The notes: generated by a model from the letters alone, not told the origin. A DNA stretch of 64,000 nt from Liolophura sinensis (GCF_032854445.1 NC_088296.1:14762623-14826622), one strand, 5' to 3'; numbered from the stretch's first letter, positions 1-12,840 are shown. Numbers and translations are program-made.

Positions 1-445
1 TAGGTTTATGGATGTTGGAAACCGGACATACCCCAGGGGGAAAGCACGCGGGAATCGCCATGCACGTGGGAATCTCTACGCACGTGGGAGCCTCACTTTA
101 TGTACTTTGTGCAATTTATGTTGGCTTTTGTGTGTTGGCTGGTTGTAATTAAAGTTTTCAAATGATAATAACAACAGCCGAACCGAAGGCGCTACCAGCT
201 TGTGCTTGTTTTGGTCTCTATTAATTAATTAATTCATTTATTTATTTATTTGTACTGCGATTAGTTAACTTCACTGTTGGAACACACATCAATTACAGTT
301 ATTATTAATTGAAATTTAAAATGCCGGTGACAGAATTAAGCATAGCCTATCTTAAGTTTTAAGTTTTAATCCCCTTGATCATTTTAATACGTGGTCTCTT
401 TGCTGATAGCCTTTCAAAATGGTTGTCTTTTTTTTATCTGTCCAG
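1..445. other. Intronic sequence upstream of the first visible exon
   Basis: No coding exon is visible here. The first 100 bases repeat a short motif containing the E-box-like CACGTG (GCACGTGGGAATC and variants). An AT-rich ATTA/ATTT simple repeat lies near 220-255. By position this is an intron of the gene whose exons start at 446. Confidence 0.5.
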
Positions 446-3033
446 GGGAGCCGGTTTAGACGAGGACATATACTACCCGCCAGGTTACGCAAACCCTGGA
501 TTTGGATACGATAGGTAAGACTAGCATTCACAACGCTGTATTTGCAAAGCTGTTTTCGTCTCCAAAATTTTCTTCCGTCATGCACCACAATTAGCAATTT
601 CTGGGGATTCAATTGGTCGTTGGTTTCCGTATAATAGATATTGTCACCCTTTTTTAAATGTGAATTGTGTGCGCAGGTCCATTTTGTTGCCATCCAGTCA
701 AGTTCGAGAACTAGCATTTGCTAGCAAAAGACCATACTTAGGGCATGTATGTATAATATATTCGGAACAACTGCAGAGTATCACTCTATATATTCGTTCA
801 AGTTGATTTGTCAAATCGATGAAAACCTGCTCAGTATTCCTATATTTTCCTTTCACAGAAATATACAACCAGAATTAGGCCTACAACCTGTTCCAGACAT
901 GCGTCATGCCATAATTTACGACCCGGAAACGATGTCAAAACGGGAAATCTCGTGGCAATATCGTCTAGATGGCTCGTAAGTGTTACCATGCGAACATGTG
1001 CCGTCTTGGCAACCTGTTCCTCGAAAGTTTCTCACGACTTCATCGCGATGGGTTACATATGCACGATCAGATTAGCGATCACAAGGTGGGCACACATAAT
1101 TTGAATAATAATTGGGAAATTACTAACAAATTTCACGCCCTTGATAACTGAAGACTATAGTTTAAAAATGGCACCTGGCGAAAGTGAATGGATATCAAGT
1201 TGTCCTCATTTGTTCTTTACTTAAAGGCAAAAACCACTCTGAAAAGAAGTATATATCAGATGAAAGACCATTAAAAATGCCCAGAAAGGAGAATGCATTT
1301 TTTTAAAGAACTTTTTGAACCGAGTAAAATAATGTTGCGAGGTCAGATTCCACGGTGGCCTGTTCTAACCCGCAAGGTATCACTTACGTCACATCTATAT
1401 TTTTTGCCTTAACTGATTCGTTTAAAGGTCAGTCAGCAAATGTATTCAGAGGTCTATACGTATAATCATATTGCATGATGAAATATTACAAAAGCCTTTT
1501 GTGACGTCATTAACCCCCCTGTGATCAAAAAGGCCACCACAGCATATAGCATTCAAATGCCTTTTACTAGGTTAAACAAATTATAAAAAAATCAAATCCA
1601 ACTATTTTTTGGACAGTTTTTATGGGTCTATCATCAGAGACACATTTCATTTTAGCGTTTTCTTTGTCATTAATAAGTGATTTTAGTTGTTTGATTTTGT
1701 GAATCTTCTATTATCTTTTCCATGAAGTATATTTAAAATATCAGATGAAAAACGTGATGCAAGGTTTGTTCGTTTCCTTACAGAAAAATCTTAAAACTAT
1801 TGGTATCAAAAGAAGTATTCCTTCATCTAAAAGAACATTTGTTATGCGATCTGTTTGCGTAGCTTATTACGTCTCATCAGTCAAAGTAGAAACATTTTTA
1901 AGGCGATTCGAAATGAAATACAGGTTTTCTTTAAAATGCGTGATTTGCGTGAGTTGAAATGGGTTTAGACATCATCGACCGGTTGCTCTAACGTGCATTA
2001 GCTAACTTACAAAATTAAAAGTTTATATTTATATTAGAGTTAAATCTGGTAATTATTCCTAAATACTTTTGAACTACCAGGCCTAAGCATCTACATGTAA
2101 TAGCCACACAAATGGTACATCTTGATATGTTAGATATTGAATAGAATAGATATTGAATATTGTATCATTGATTCTCACAGACAGATGAGCATTCCACGAC
2201 TACCGGGTCTAAGCATCTACATGTAATAGCCACACAAACGGTACATCTTGATATGTTAGATATTGAACAGAATAGATATTGAATATTGTACCATTGATTC
2301 TCACAGACAGATGAGCATTCCACGACCTGTTATAGGACGGGCGGCTATATATTCTAGAGGAGAAAGGTAAATGGCGGCAGGATTTTTTTTTACGTAAATG
2401 TGGCGTACATAATCGTTAATGGGTAATTAATCAACTGATTATTATGCAAAATTTCGATTTTGTCATTTTTATCGGAATTATTACCGTTGATAACCTCGAG
2501 ACAAATATTTTTTTTTGTTTGGCATATTTAATGATCCAAACTTTCTTTTACCTTACTTGGTTATATATTTAAACACTCGACGGTGTCCCCCTGACTCATA
2601 AACGGCTTTGCTTTCGGCGGTATGTGAGGTACATGCCGAAGGTCGGTGGTTTTCCCTAGGCTTTCCTTTACACAATCCTGACCGTCCGGTTTAATTGATT
2701 CGTTTATGTATTTATTTGATTGTTGTTTTACGCCGTACTCAAAAATATTTTACCGGGAAACCCGGAAGAGCCCGTAGGAAACCCACCCGGCCATCCTCAG
2801 AGGCCAGCATGACCTAGTCTTGAACTCCCATGTCAATATATAAGTGAAAGTATTCTTGAGACTGCTATAAACAAATAATAAATAGATTTATTTTCTTGCA
2901 TGATTGAACACTGTCATATTCTCGTTTTGTCTAAGCTGTTCAATGTTTTTTCGCCCACAGCAGTACGGATTGGGAATACGGATCGCATCCAGATGCTGAT
3001 CAATCAAGGGAGACTACTCAGTTCACCATGTGA
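446..3033 (+). CDS. 3' end (last three coding exons) of an unrecognised gene
   Basis: Three exons join in one frame: 446-514 (acceptor TCCAG, donor GTAAGA), 859-975 (acceptor TTTCACAG, donor GTAAGT) and 2961-3033, ending in TGA. Both introns are phase 2. The product is the C-terminal 86 or so residues of a longer protein whose start is before the window. The tail is polar, rich in Tyr, Asp and Pro (DEDIYYPPGYANPGFGYD, then MSKREISWQYRLDG) and ends TTQFTM. No cysteine pair, signal or membrane segment is visible in this part. The composition would fit a cytoplasmic tail, but that is a guess, and I do not recognise the family. The last acceptor could also be used three bases later (CAGCAG), removing one Ser. 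The phase match across all three exons is the main support. Confidence 0.7.
2074..2325. repeat. 126-bp tandem duplication, two copies
   Basis: Copies 2074-2199 and 2200-2325 both run from CTACC(A/G)GG(C/T)CTAAGCA to GCATTCCACGA. They differ at only a few positions (for example AAATGG/AAACGG and TGAATAG/TGAACAG), so the duplication is recent. Confidence 0.95.
2698..2840 (-). mobile_element. SINE family 1 fragment
   Basis: It carries the reversed tail and conserved core of SINE family 1 (TTTTACGCCGTACTC, then GGAAACCC, then GCCAGCATGA). It lacks the middle of the core and the tRNA-like head, so it is an old truncated copy. Confidence 0.7.
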
Positions 3034-5357
3034 CCCTTCCCGTGATTAGTTTTCACGCAGTCTAGTCGGATGTGCGTTTGGGACAGATCGAGTCGATAGT
3101 GGATCACTGATTTGTTTTTATTTTGTACCAGCCATCATCATCAGTTGTCACTAGACGACACAGGCAGTTGACTGTTGTTAGTCGGAGTCCTTTGCGGACA
3201 TATCAAGTCACTTGTCTGTGTTTTTGTGTTTTTTCTAATGTCATCAGAGACTTGCCATCATCATCTCTTGCCAGAATATGACCAAGGCACCGGTCTGTTT
3301 CGTCGTTTAATACATTTCATTAAGAGATTGAAAAAATGTGCGTATAAAGTATGGCGTAGTTGTGTGTCGATCCATTTCTACAGGATATGTAATGTATTTG
3401 CGTTCGTTAGGAAGGGATGCGTGACAGGAGACAGTATTAGCAGGAAAAGAATTGCAGTACTGTAACCCTGGCGACTTTCAGTACTTCTATAGCGCTAGTT
3501 GCAAAAAGAAGAAAGGCTCTGATACAGAGCATGCCAGAAATTTATTGAAGGAATGGGAGAAGATCGGGGAGTATATGTAGGTTTGTGACAGAATGGATGT
3601 GTGACATTAAATGTTATTTTTGTAACACTTCACGATGGCGGCAGTGGATTTATACCGGCGGCAAAGCTTATACACATGCAAGTTACTAGTCATTTGCTGC
3701 GCATATCTACATGGTTCCCGGTTTGGAGTGTATGTGTTCACAATCATGTACAAGATATCTGAGTGAGTGATTGAGTGCTTGGGGTTTAACGTCCTACATA
3801 GGAGACATCTGAAGTATGGCTCTCCAAACCGCCCACTGGTGGATGTACGATAGTTGACGGCCAGGGATAGTGCCTTAATATCCAACAGGACGGGATTCTT
3901 TTGTTCCGGAATAAGCATTATAGTTTACTGAGTAAACCGTGAGGCAATCGATAGATGGGTTTATAAGGGATTGGAAATATATCCCATGATCATGGCGATT
4001 GTGACTGAGATGCAACAGTATTTTCAAAATAGAAAACTGTGTTTGTATGTTTTGCTTTTAAATTAAATGAGATGTACACTTATCGCCTTTCAGTTGTGCA
4101 CAGAAATGCTTCAGCACTCGGCTAACTGTGGCTTGTGTTCAATCAGAATCAAATATTTTGACAAGCTCTGAGACGTTATTTCTACATGTTTTCATGAAAG
4201 ACATTTACAGAGCATTCTGTTGGAGATCCAGATACTTTGTAGACATTTTGAAAGTGAAATTCCATGTATGGAAGAAAAATAGATTTTGATTTATCTGTTG
4301 ACAACTGCAGTGATCGTGAAAGAAATGGCCACAATGGGAAACTCGTAAAACTATTTTGTATAGTTAACAAAGCGGCCGAAATCTGTGTGATTTATTCGTT
4401 CTTTGCTGTAGTACACCACTGGCTTCCGTGTATGTGTTCTCAGGAGTATAGTTACGTACAGTTCACAAGGACCGCAGCGCATCAGAAGAAAACGGGGTTT
4501 TTAAACTGCGATTTGGACATCTTCGGCAACGCACAACCAGTGGACACAATGCTGTACATGACACGCTACTGTTACAGCACTGGCAAACCGGTTGCAAAAA
4601 TGATGAGTAGCAATCTGAAAATAAAGTAGTCCGAGATTGCTCTGACGTTAGGTGGGGTAAACGTTTTGATCAACCCAGGACGGCCAAAAAAACAACGTCA
4701 TAACGCGTTCCATTTAAAAGCCTGTGACAGTTAACGTTGGTAGTTTGTCACGGGGTTTGAGACAAAAGGTACCCATCAAATACGTCTCCACGACATGTTT
4801 AGAGACACTTGTGTTCGTTATCTGTTCGTCTGTCTATGTATAAAAAGCACAAAGTCTGTTGGACTAACAGTGAAGCAATACTGCATGTGCGACGATATTC
4901 AAAGTAATTTTCCCCACGGTGGAGTTTGTGGCGAGGAGATGTGACCGATGTAATATGGGTTTCATATTGTGAAAGCAAAGCAAAATGACCTGCCCTTACC
5001 ATACAGATATAAATTTTGGCAAACAGTTATTTGGTGCGAGTTTGTAAAACTTCCCAATACTTGTTACTTATATATGACTGTGGGTGATGCGAGGAAATGC
5101 TCCTCTTGGGAAAAAACGACGATTGACATATTTCAGCTGGAGGCATGGCACGTGCGTGGTGCAAATATTTGGTTGGTTTGAAATAATATGTATGTACAGG
5201 AAATTAAGTTCAGAACACGTGCTGTGGTATTTAGGTAATTTACACAGAACTCTTCGATTGGATCAACCTTTTTTTCTGTCGTAAACAAATTTTGTGTGCG
5301 CAAAATGCTTGACGCTAGCTGCATTTTGTTTTATGCCGCAAAATAATCACAAATAAA
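3034..5357 (+). other. Probable 3' UTR and downstream flank of the first gene
   Basis: No second gene is visible. An AATAAA at 5352-5357 could end the transcript, which would give an unusually long 3' UTR; other weak signals exist. A reversed 3' fragment of SINE family 2 (GCTTGGGGTTTAACG) lies near 3762-3800. Open frames on either strand, such as 4264-4629, show no domain or splice support. Confidence 0.35.
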
Positions 5358-5984
5358 GTCTTAGTTCACATCCATAACAGAATGATTAATGTCTACGGAA
5401 GGTTCAACAAAGATACCTTTAGTATACAGCATTAGGTCAATCGCTTTGTTTGCCATGTGGTGTTTTCCCCCAATAGAAGTTCCTTTAACGAGTAACCCTG
5501 ACCTCCATCATATCAATGAAATATGGAATAAGTCCATTGATTCATCAATTTAATTTGTTACTTAGCAACCCTGTTTCAAAAAATGTTGTATAAATTTATA
5601 TCTACATAAAGAGTACTGTAACAGCTCAATTTTTGTGAAATGATTGATTTTGATGTGTAAAATTGTGCAGGAAAAAAACTATAATTTTGTTCTACACAAA
5701 AAGTGTTTGGAAAAATTTAAGAGTAAACCCTTCAGATTGAACTAATCTGCATCATTGTACATTTTAATTACAATTTCATCATCAATATATGAGCACTTTT
5801 TTCTCTGTTCCTATTGAATGATGTATGTATGTATGTGTATATATGCAAATGTGCCATTTATATCATATGCGAATTTAAGTGTTACGAGCAGTAGAAGGAA
5901 GTTATCTGTTAATAACTTAGAAAGTTTTTTGTTAGACTTTATTTCAATAAAGTTGTATATAAACAAATTCTTTGATTGCTATTT

Positions 5985-6245
5985 TTTAGCACAGTTGGTA
6001 GAGCGGCCGCTTCGTGAGAGGTAGATCCATGATCGATCTTGAGTCGAGTCACACCTAAGACCTTAAAAGAGGAAGCTGTAACTTCCTCGCTTGGCAATAG
6101 GCATGAAAGGGATAGTGCAACGACTGGTTGACTTGGGCAGGACGGTTTACTTTCCTTCGGTAAGGCGTCTCAGTGAAGCCGCACAAGATAAAAGAGCGGT
6201 GGAAGAGCACTGTTAAGTGCGATGTTAAACACCAAGAGCTCACTC
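5985..6245 (+). mobile_element. SINE family 2 copy (tRNA-related)
   Basis: The 5' part is tRNA-like (AGCACAGTTGGTAGAGCGG is a pol III A-box-like segment). A body with CTTAAAAGAGGAAGCTGTAA and GTGCAACGACTGGTTGAC follows, then a 3' end with GATGTTAAACACCAAGAGC. The same body recurs at 61985-62262 in this window. Confidence 0.8.
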
Positions 6246-6704
6246 ACTCTTACAGGCTTGACAATGTAGGCTTGTTTTAAAGGAATCACAATCTAATATT
6301 GATCACAAATTGTGTATATCTGTATTTGACCCAATATGTTCCCATTTTACACAGTGCAACAACGAGTCATATCGATAATCCTGCAGCCTACATTTTTGTG
6401 AATTTCTGACGATAACGGTGTTGAATTAATAATTCAATGTTTACTGTTGTTTTTCAGTTCTATTTTCTTAATTGTTTAGTGGTATAAAATACAGTATTGA
6501 GAAAAAGCACAGATAGATTGCCGCACATGGACCCCTGATGTTTACTTGTATGATAATTTATACAAGAATACGAGATATACACCGATGGAAAGAGATATGC
6601 ACCCTTTACTTCATGTCATTGTCTTAGAACAATATTTATTGATTTGATTGGAGTTTTACGCAGTACTCTAGAATATTTCACTAATTCGACGCCTGTCAAC
6701 ATCA

Positions 6705-7319
6705 GGTTTGTGATTTTAACACTTTAGATATTGGAAAAACTATACACGATAAAAATGATCGGTAATGTATTCCCGTTGCAAATAATTACGCACAAGTATG
6801 CAGATTGAAATTGTGACATAAAAATATTAAAAGAAGAGAAATAGAATTCATATCCAACGCCCACCAATTGTGTAGGCCTACACACAACATGAACAATTAT
6901 ATAGACGGAATATTCAAGCGGGCATATTTTACTTTTTTATTTATTCCATTGGTATTTTACGCTGCACTCAAGAATGTTTCACATATACCACGGCGTCCAG
7001 CATTATGGTTGGAGGAAACAGGGCACAGCCCAGTGGAAACCCACGACCATTTACAGGCTGGTGACAGACCTTCCTACGGTCGGCCGGAGAGGAAGCCATC
7101 AGAGCTGGAAGCAGGCATATAAACAGGTACATATTATGATAATGCATTAATACCCGCTTTTTTATAAGTTTACAGTCTTGTCAGTTTCTGAATAGACATG
7201 AATTTGTGCGCTTTTTGGATATAAAATATAAAATACATACTTATAAACCTCTCGAATTCATCGACTGATGTGACGCTGTATTCAAGTGCGTCAAACAGCG
7301 AAAACAAAAACAAATGTTA

Positions 7320-7393
<74 letters not shown>

Positions 7394-8738
7394 TCATGAC
7401 ACAGATGTCACAAAAATTAGAGGAGTTCGATCTCTTGGTAATCACCAAGCGTGACTGGGGGATAGATTTATCTGACTATCCACCGCAATGTCCAGTTCTC
7501 TCCCCTGAATTAAGTGAGAGTTACATCCTTCTAAAGGCTGACCCTTTTCAACAACAACTACATACAACTAACTATCCAAAATGTTATCTTGCTCTAACAT
7601 CTGGCGTTATATAAATCATTCTGTGTGATAATTTTTGTTATAATGTTTGTATATATCCCCAGAAGTTGTATTGTTTATCCTTACATAATACATTATAGAC
7701 AATGATGCAAATGGACTAGTTGTCAACAGGTCTTCCAGCAACATGGGAATGGGCGTGGGTCACAACTGGGCCCTGTCTGGTTTCTTCCCACCAAAATCTT
7801 AACTGCCGTCGTATAAGCGAAATATTCTTAAGCACGGTGTGAAACACCAATAAATGATATACAACAATATTTGTCAACATATTCACATATATTCAAACTT
7901 ATCAAAAATGGTACAAACTAGTTTTTAAATGTAATGGCAGATTATCTACCGAAGTCCTTTAGATTAAAGTGAGAAAGGTCACAACGTCTTTTTGTTACCG
8001 TTCTGTGAAAATGAATCCTATTTGTAGGAAGAAGAGTTGCCATATATTATGTGTAATTTGAATATCCATTAAATGACAAGCTTTTGATGCGTGATATGCA
8101 AATTTTACAACTTACCAAAATATTAGATCAAGTATAGGTTTAAAGACTGACTCTAATGATAGTTTCCCCTTCGTGTAAAGCATTCATGGTTAAAACACAA
8201 TCTTGACAATTAACACACAAACTAAGCTAAACTGTGTGGAGTTTTACGAGAGACGATTGGCTTTGCGGGATAAAAGAGTGTGTAAATACAAGCTTTTATT
8301 ATGATGTTTTCAATATTTATTACCCTAAACATTTAAAGACGTGTTCTGGTATATACAATACTTTTAGGTCAAAACAACCTGCCAAATTTAAATGATATTT
8401 AAAATCAACTAGATTTATATATGTATGTACACTCCTCTCCGGTCTTAAATAAACCAAGTGCAAACAGTCTTAAGGATGCCTAAGCTCGTTACTGAACTTT
8501 CTTGCCCCACCCATTTTTGAAGTACTTTAGGGGTTAAACAAAATATGGCCAATGAGCACGTAGTACATGTCTAGTGTTAAGAAGTATTTATAAAGATATG
8601 AGGCGTAATTCAAAATTAACAATTTGATCGATTAGTGACCAACTGTTACCAGCTGAGTAAACTCCATTTTATCCGTATCCGAGAATATATATATATGAGG
8701 GCTTTAGCCCTGAAGGTACCCTGAAAGTTATAAAAGTT
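6705..8738 (-). repeat. Tandem unit 1 of the tRNA-Asn array
   Basis: This is the first of three related units. In order it holds a minus-sense SINE 1 fragment (about 6937-7122), a short spacer, tRNA-Asn (7320-7393), a plus-sense SINE 1 fragment (about 7716-7860) and about 850 bp of unique flank ending GAGGGCTTTAGCC. Spacing between tRNA genes is 1917 bp (unit 1 to 2) and 2128 bp (2 to 3). The array probably grew by unequal exchange. Confidence 0.9.
7320..7393 (-). tRNA. tRNA-Asn (GUU), copy 1
   Basis: The minus strand folds as a 74-nt tRNA. The acceptor stem GTCTCCG pairs with CGGGGAC, the discriminator is G, and the anticodon loop CTGTTAA gives GUU. The A box is TGGCGCAATCGG and the B box GGTTCAAGCCC. 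A T-run follows the 3' end (read as A5 on the + strand), as expected for a pol III terminator. There is no intron. It is identical to copies 2 and 3 over its whole length. Nothing in it looks degenerate, so it is probably functional. Confidence 0.96.
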
Positions 8739-9236
8739 ATGAAAATATTAAAAGAAGATAAATAGAATTCATATCCAAGGCCCACCAATTTTGTAGGCCT
8801 ACACACAACATGAACAATTATACGGAATATTCAAGCGGGCATATTTTATGTATTTATTCATTTCATTGGCATTTTACGCTGAACTCAAGAATATTTCACC
8901 TATACGACGGTGACCAGCATTATGGTTGGAGGAAACAGGGCACAACCCGGGGAAACCCACGACCATTTGCAAATTGTTGACAGACCTTCCCACGTACGGT
9001 CGGAGAGGAAGCCGGCAGAGGTGGAAGCAGGCATATAAACAGGTACATATTATGATAATGTATTAAATCCCGCTTTTTTTTAAAGATTACATTCTTGTCG
9101 GTTTCTGAATAGACATGAATTTGTGGGATTTTTGGATATAAAATATAAACTACATACTTATAAACCTCTTGAATTCATCGACAGATGTGACACTGTATTC
9201 AAGTGCGTCAAACAACGAAAACAAAAAAAAATGTTA

Positions 9237-9310
<74 letters not shown>

Positions 9311-10235
9311 TCATGACACAGATGACACAAAAATTAGAGGAGTTCGATCCCTTGGTAATCACCAAGCGTGACTGGGGGATAGATTTTTCTGACTATCCAC
9401 CGCATTGTCCAGTTCTCTCCCCTGAATTAAGTGAGAGTGACATCCTTCTGAAGGCTGACCCCTTTCAACAACAACTACATACAGCTAACTATCCAAAATG
9501 TTATCTTGCTCTAACATCTGGCGTTATATAAATCATTCTGTGTGATAATTTTTGTTATAATGTTTGTATATATCCCCCGAAGTTGTATTGTTTATCCTTA
9601 TATAATACACTATAGACAATGATGCAAATGGACTGGTTGTCAACAGGTCTTCCAGCAACATGGGGATGGGCGTGGGTCACAACTGGGCTCTGTCTGGTTT
9701 CTTCCCACCATAATCTTAACTGCCGTCGTATAAGCGAAATATCCTTGAGCACGGTGTGAAACACCAATAAATGATATACAACAATATTTGTCAACATATT
9801 CACATATATTCAAACTCATCAAAAATGGTACAAACTAGTTTTTAAATGTAATGGCAGATTATCTACCGAAGTCCTTTAGATTAAAGCGAGAAAGGTCACA
9901 ACGTCTTTTTGTTACCGTTCTGTGAAAATGAATCCTATTTGTAGGAAGAAGAGTTGCCATATATTATGTGTAATTTGAATATCCATTAAATGACAAGATT
10001 TTGATGCGTGGTATGCAAATTTTACAACTCACCAAAATATTAGACCAAGTATAGGTTTAAAGACTGACTCTGATGATAGTTTCCCCTTCGTGTAAAGCAT
10101 TCATGGTTCAATCACAATCTTGACATCTAACACACAAACTAAGCTAAACTGTGTGGTGTTTTACGAGAGACGATTGGCTTTGCTTGACAAAAGGGTGCGT
10201 AAACACAAGCTTTTATTGTGATATTTTCAATATTT
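8739..10235 (-). repeat. Tandem unit 2 of the tRNA-Asn array
   Basis: It joins unit 1 near 8739 and matches it from AAAATATTAAAAGAAGA onward. It keeps both SINE 1 fragments (about 8858-9042 minus, 9638-9775 plus) and the tRNA. Similarity to unit 1 stops near 10235 at TTTTCAATATTT, so this unit lacks the roughly 480-bp right end of units 1 and 3. Confidence 0.9.
9237..9310 (-). tRNA. tRNA-Asn (GUU), copy 2
   Basis: It is identical to copy 1 across all 74 positions: same stems, GUU anticodon, A and B boxes and G discriminator. A run of nine A on the + strand just outside the 3' end supplies a T9 pol III terminator on the coding strand. Confidence 0.96.
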
Positions 10236-10749
10236 GAAAATATGTATCTTTCGGTTTTGGCTATCTTTACATCGTCAAAATATTTCAGTACAGGTTATAG
10301 TATATTTAGTCGACATACAATGTAATAGCACGGGCTAGTCGTGATCCTACACTTCTTGTTTTCGCCTTTCATTTGCGTTGACAAATATGATTTATGTTTA
10401 GATTTATTACTGGCCTCAGACACTGGAATCAAAATACAAGTGATTTTTGATTAAAAAATACACCGCTGCGTTTACGAGGATTTGCTTCTACCTGGTTGGG
10501 TTTGAATCACCAATCTTTCGGTCAACATTTTCTGTGCTAGCAGATTATGCCAGGGAGCCCCATAAGATTCCGACATTTGGGCCACTACCATGCGTGGCTC
10601 TGGGATGAGTTTACCTGGCGATCCAACATTAGATATTATCCCCTAAGTAAAGTGAGCCAACTCTTCACGACTGAGGAATTCGATTGCCAGGTTCCAAATT
10701 ACTTACATGCAGCATTTTATGTTCCTTTGTGTCGCCAGAACCCACAGGA
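10236..10749. other. Unrelated segment inside the tRNA array
   Basis: This stretch shows no match to the 2-kb units. It contains a decayed tRNA-Asn copy and otherwise nothing I can identify. An open frame at 10547-10771 overlaps the tRNA pseudogene and has no recognisable content. Confidence 0.6.
10488..10560 (-). pseudogene. Decayed tRNA-Asn pseudogene
   Basis: Read on the minus strand, GTTGACCGAAAGATTGGTG and TTCAAACCCAACC align with the anticodon arm and T arm of the intact tRNA-Asn copies. The acceptor stem no longer pairs, the D arm is altered and the anticodon stem is broken (GAAAATGTTGACC). It is more diverged than the three intact copies and sits in unrelated flanks, so it is an older copy. 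Confidence 0.7.
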
Positions 10750-11364
10750 ATCTGTGATTTTAGCACTTTAGATATTGGAAAAACTATACACGATAAAACT
10801 GATCGGTAATGTATTCCCGTTGTGAATAATTACGCACAAGTATGCAGACTGGAAATGTAACATAAAAATATTTAAAGAAGATAAATAGAATTCATATCCA
10901 AGTCCCACCAATTCCGTAGGCCTACACACAACATGGACAATTATACAGACGGAATATTCAAGCAGGCATATTTTATTTATTGATTTATTTCATTGGTATT
11001 TTAGGCTGCACTCAGGAATATTTCACTTTTACGACGGCGTCCAGCATTATGGTTGGAGGAAACAGGGCACAGCCCAGTGGAAACCCACGACCATTCGCAG
11101 GTTGGTGAGAGACCTTCCTACAGTCGGCCAGAGAGGAAGCCAGCAGAGGTGGAAGCAGGCATATCAGCAGATACATATTATGGTAATGTATTAAAACCCG
11201 ATTTTTTCTAAGTTTACATTCTTGTCGGTTTCTGAATAGATATGAATTTGTGGGTTTTTTGGATATAAAATATAAACTACATACTCATAAACATTTCGAA
11301 TTCATCGACAGATGTGACGCTGTATTCAAATGCGTCAAACAACGAAAACAAAAAAAAAATGTTA

Positions 11365-11438
<74 letters not shown>

Positions 11439-12335
11439 TCATGACACAGATGTCACAAAAATTAGAGGAGTTCGATCTCTTGGTAATCACCAAGCGTGAC
11501 TGGGGGATAGATTTATCTGACTATCCACCGCATTGTCCAGTTATCTCTGTGCTTGACCAGTTAAGACTGTGCGAGTTGCCATATATTATGTGTAATTTGA
11601 ATATCCATTAAATGACAAGCTTTTGATGCGTGGTATGCAAATTTTACAACTCACCAAAATATTAGACCAAGTATAGGTTTGAAGACTGACTCTGATGATA
11701 GTTTCCCCTTCGTGTAAAGCATTCATGGTTCAAACACAATCTTTACAATTAACACACAAACTAAGCTAAACTGTGCGGTGTTTTACGAGAGACGATTGGC
11801 TTTGCGGGACAAAAGAGTGTGTAAATACAAGCTTTTATTGTGATGTTTTCAATATTTATTACCCTAAACATTTAAAGACGTGTTCTGGTATATACAATAC
11901 TTTTACGTCAAAACAATCTGCCAACTTTAAATGATATTTAATGTCAACTAAATTTATATATGTATGTACACTCCTCTTCGGTTTTAAATAAAACAAGTTC
12001 AAACAGTCTTAAGGCCTCCTAAGCTCGTTACTGATTTTTATTGCCTCACCCATTTTTAAAGCACTTTAGGGTTTAAACAAAATACGACCAATGAACACGT
12101 AGTACATGTCTAGTGTTAAGAACTATTTATAAAGATGTAAGGCGTGATTGAAAATTAATGTTATGATGGATTAGTGACCAACTGTTACCAGCAGAGTAAA
12201 CTCCATTTTATCCGTATCCGAGAGGTCTGTGTACAAAAGACATAATCCTCTACGGTCAATATATTATGAATATTTATTTATAGAGAGAATATATGAGGGC
12301 TTTAGCCGTTAAGGTACCCTGAGAGTTATGGACTA
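10750..12335 (-). repeat. Tandem unit 3 of the tRNA-Asn array, internally deleted
   Basis: It matches unit 1 from TTTTAGCACTTTAGATATTGG and holds a minus-sense SINE 1 fragment (about 10970-11166) and the third tRNA. Around 11545-11575 about half a kilobase present in units 1 and 2 is missing; about 25 bp of filler joins the break. The missing part included the plus-sense SINE fragment. The right end again matches unit 1, to GAGGGCTTTAGCC. Confidence 0.9.
11365..11438 (-). tRNA. tRNA-Asn (GUU), copy 3
   Basis: It is identical in sequence to copies 1 and 2, with a T10 terminator on the coding strand just past the 3' end. The internal deletion of its unit starts about 100 bp away and does not touch the tRNA. 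Confidence 0.96.
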
Positions 12336-12554
12336 GACATTTCAGGGCTAATCAATGGTATTAACTATGACGGTCAATGGAATAAATACTTTACTGGTGC
12401 ACTTTATCACTGCCTAAGCTGAAACACGAGGAGCTGACCTTATTTTCTCAAGACACCCGGCAAGGTAAGATGGCTTTGTAGTTTCATGTCTGCTTTAGGG
12501 CCAAAAATTACAGGAAGTTGTGCCTTTTTACATATGAAAAGTCTTCAATATGAA

Positions 12555-12840
12555 AGACAACAGCATAGAGAGTAAAACCGTAGCAGCGACGAAAATGCTA
12601 CAGTTGGCTAATAACCACACGTAACCCGTAAGATATGTCCTCCTGCAAATTTACCTCAGTTACGGTTTTGTTCCAATTGTCCACATAAATGCTTCAGTGA
12701 CAGCAATTTACATGCCCCTGAACATCATCGCGTAAGCAGAATTAGGTACAAAACAGTGGTTTTGAATGTCTCAAAACACTGTGCTGCCATCACATTTAAC
12801 ATACAATAACGTTAAAACAATGCTAAGGGACCAGGAGTCG
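12555..12840 (-). mobile_element. Dispersed hairpin/minisatellite element (family D), minus copy
   Basis: Read on the minus strand it has the order seen in the + copy at 17775-18470. First comes TCCTGGTCCCTTAGCATTG, then a hairpin (ACAGTG...CACTGT near 12753-12783), then TACCTAATTCTG, then GGTTACGTGTGGTTATTAGCC. It ends with a single minisatellite-type unit (GGTTTTACTCTCTATGCTGT). No coding capacity is visible. Confidence 0.75.

Larger units (their letters stand above)
976..2960 (+). other. Intron of the upstream gene with a tandem duplication
   Basis: This 2-kb intron separates the second and third visible exons. It contains a 126-bp tandem duplication at 2074-2325, a fragment of the third SINE-like family near 2585-2695 and a minus-sense SINE fragment at 2698-2840. 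No additional exon with matching phase was found. Confidence 0.6.

Noticed and set aside
7396-7614. 72-codon open frame next to tRNA-Asn copy 1, also present in unit 2 (9313-9531)
   Set aside because: The two versions differ by about six replacement and two silent changes, so there is no sign of purifying selection, and unit 3 has it truncated. It is shared only because the unit was duplicated.
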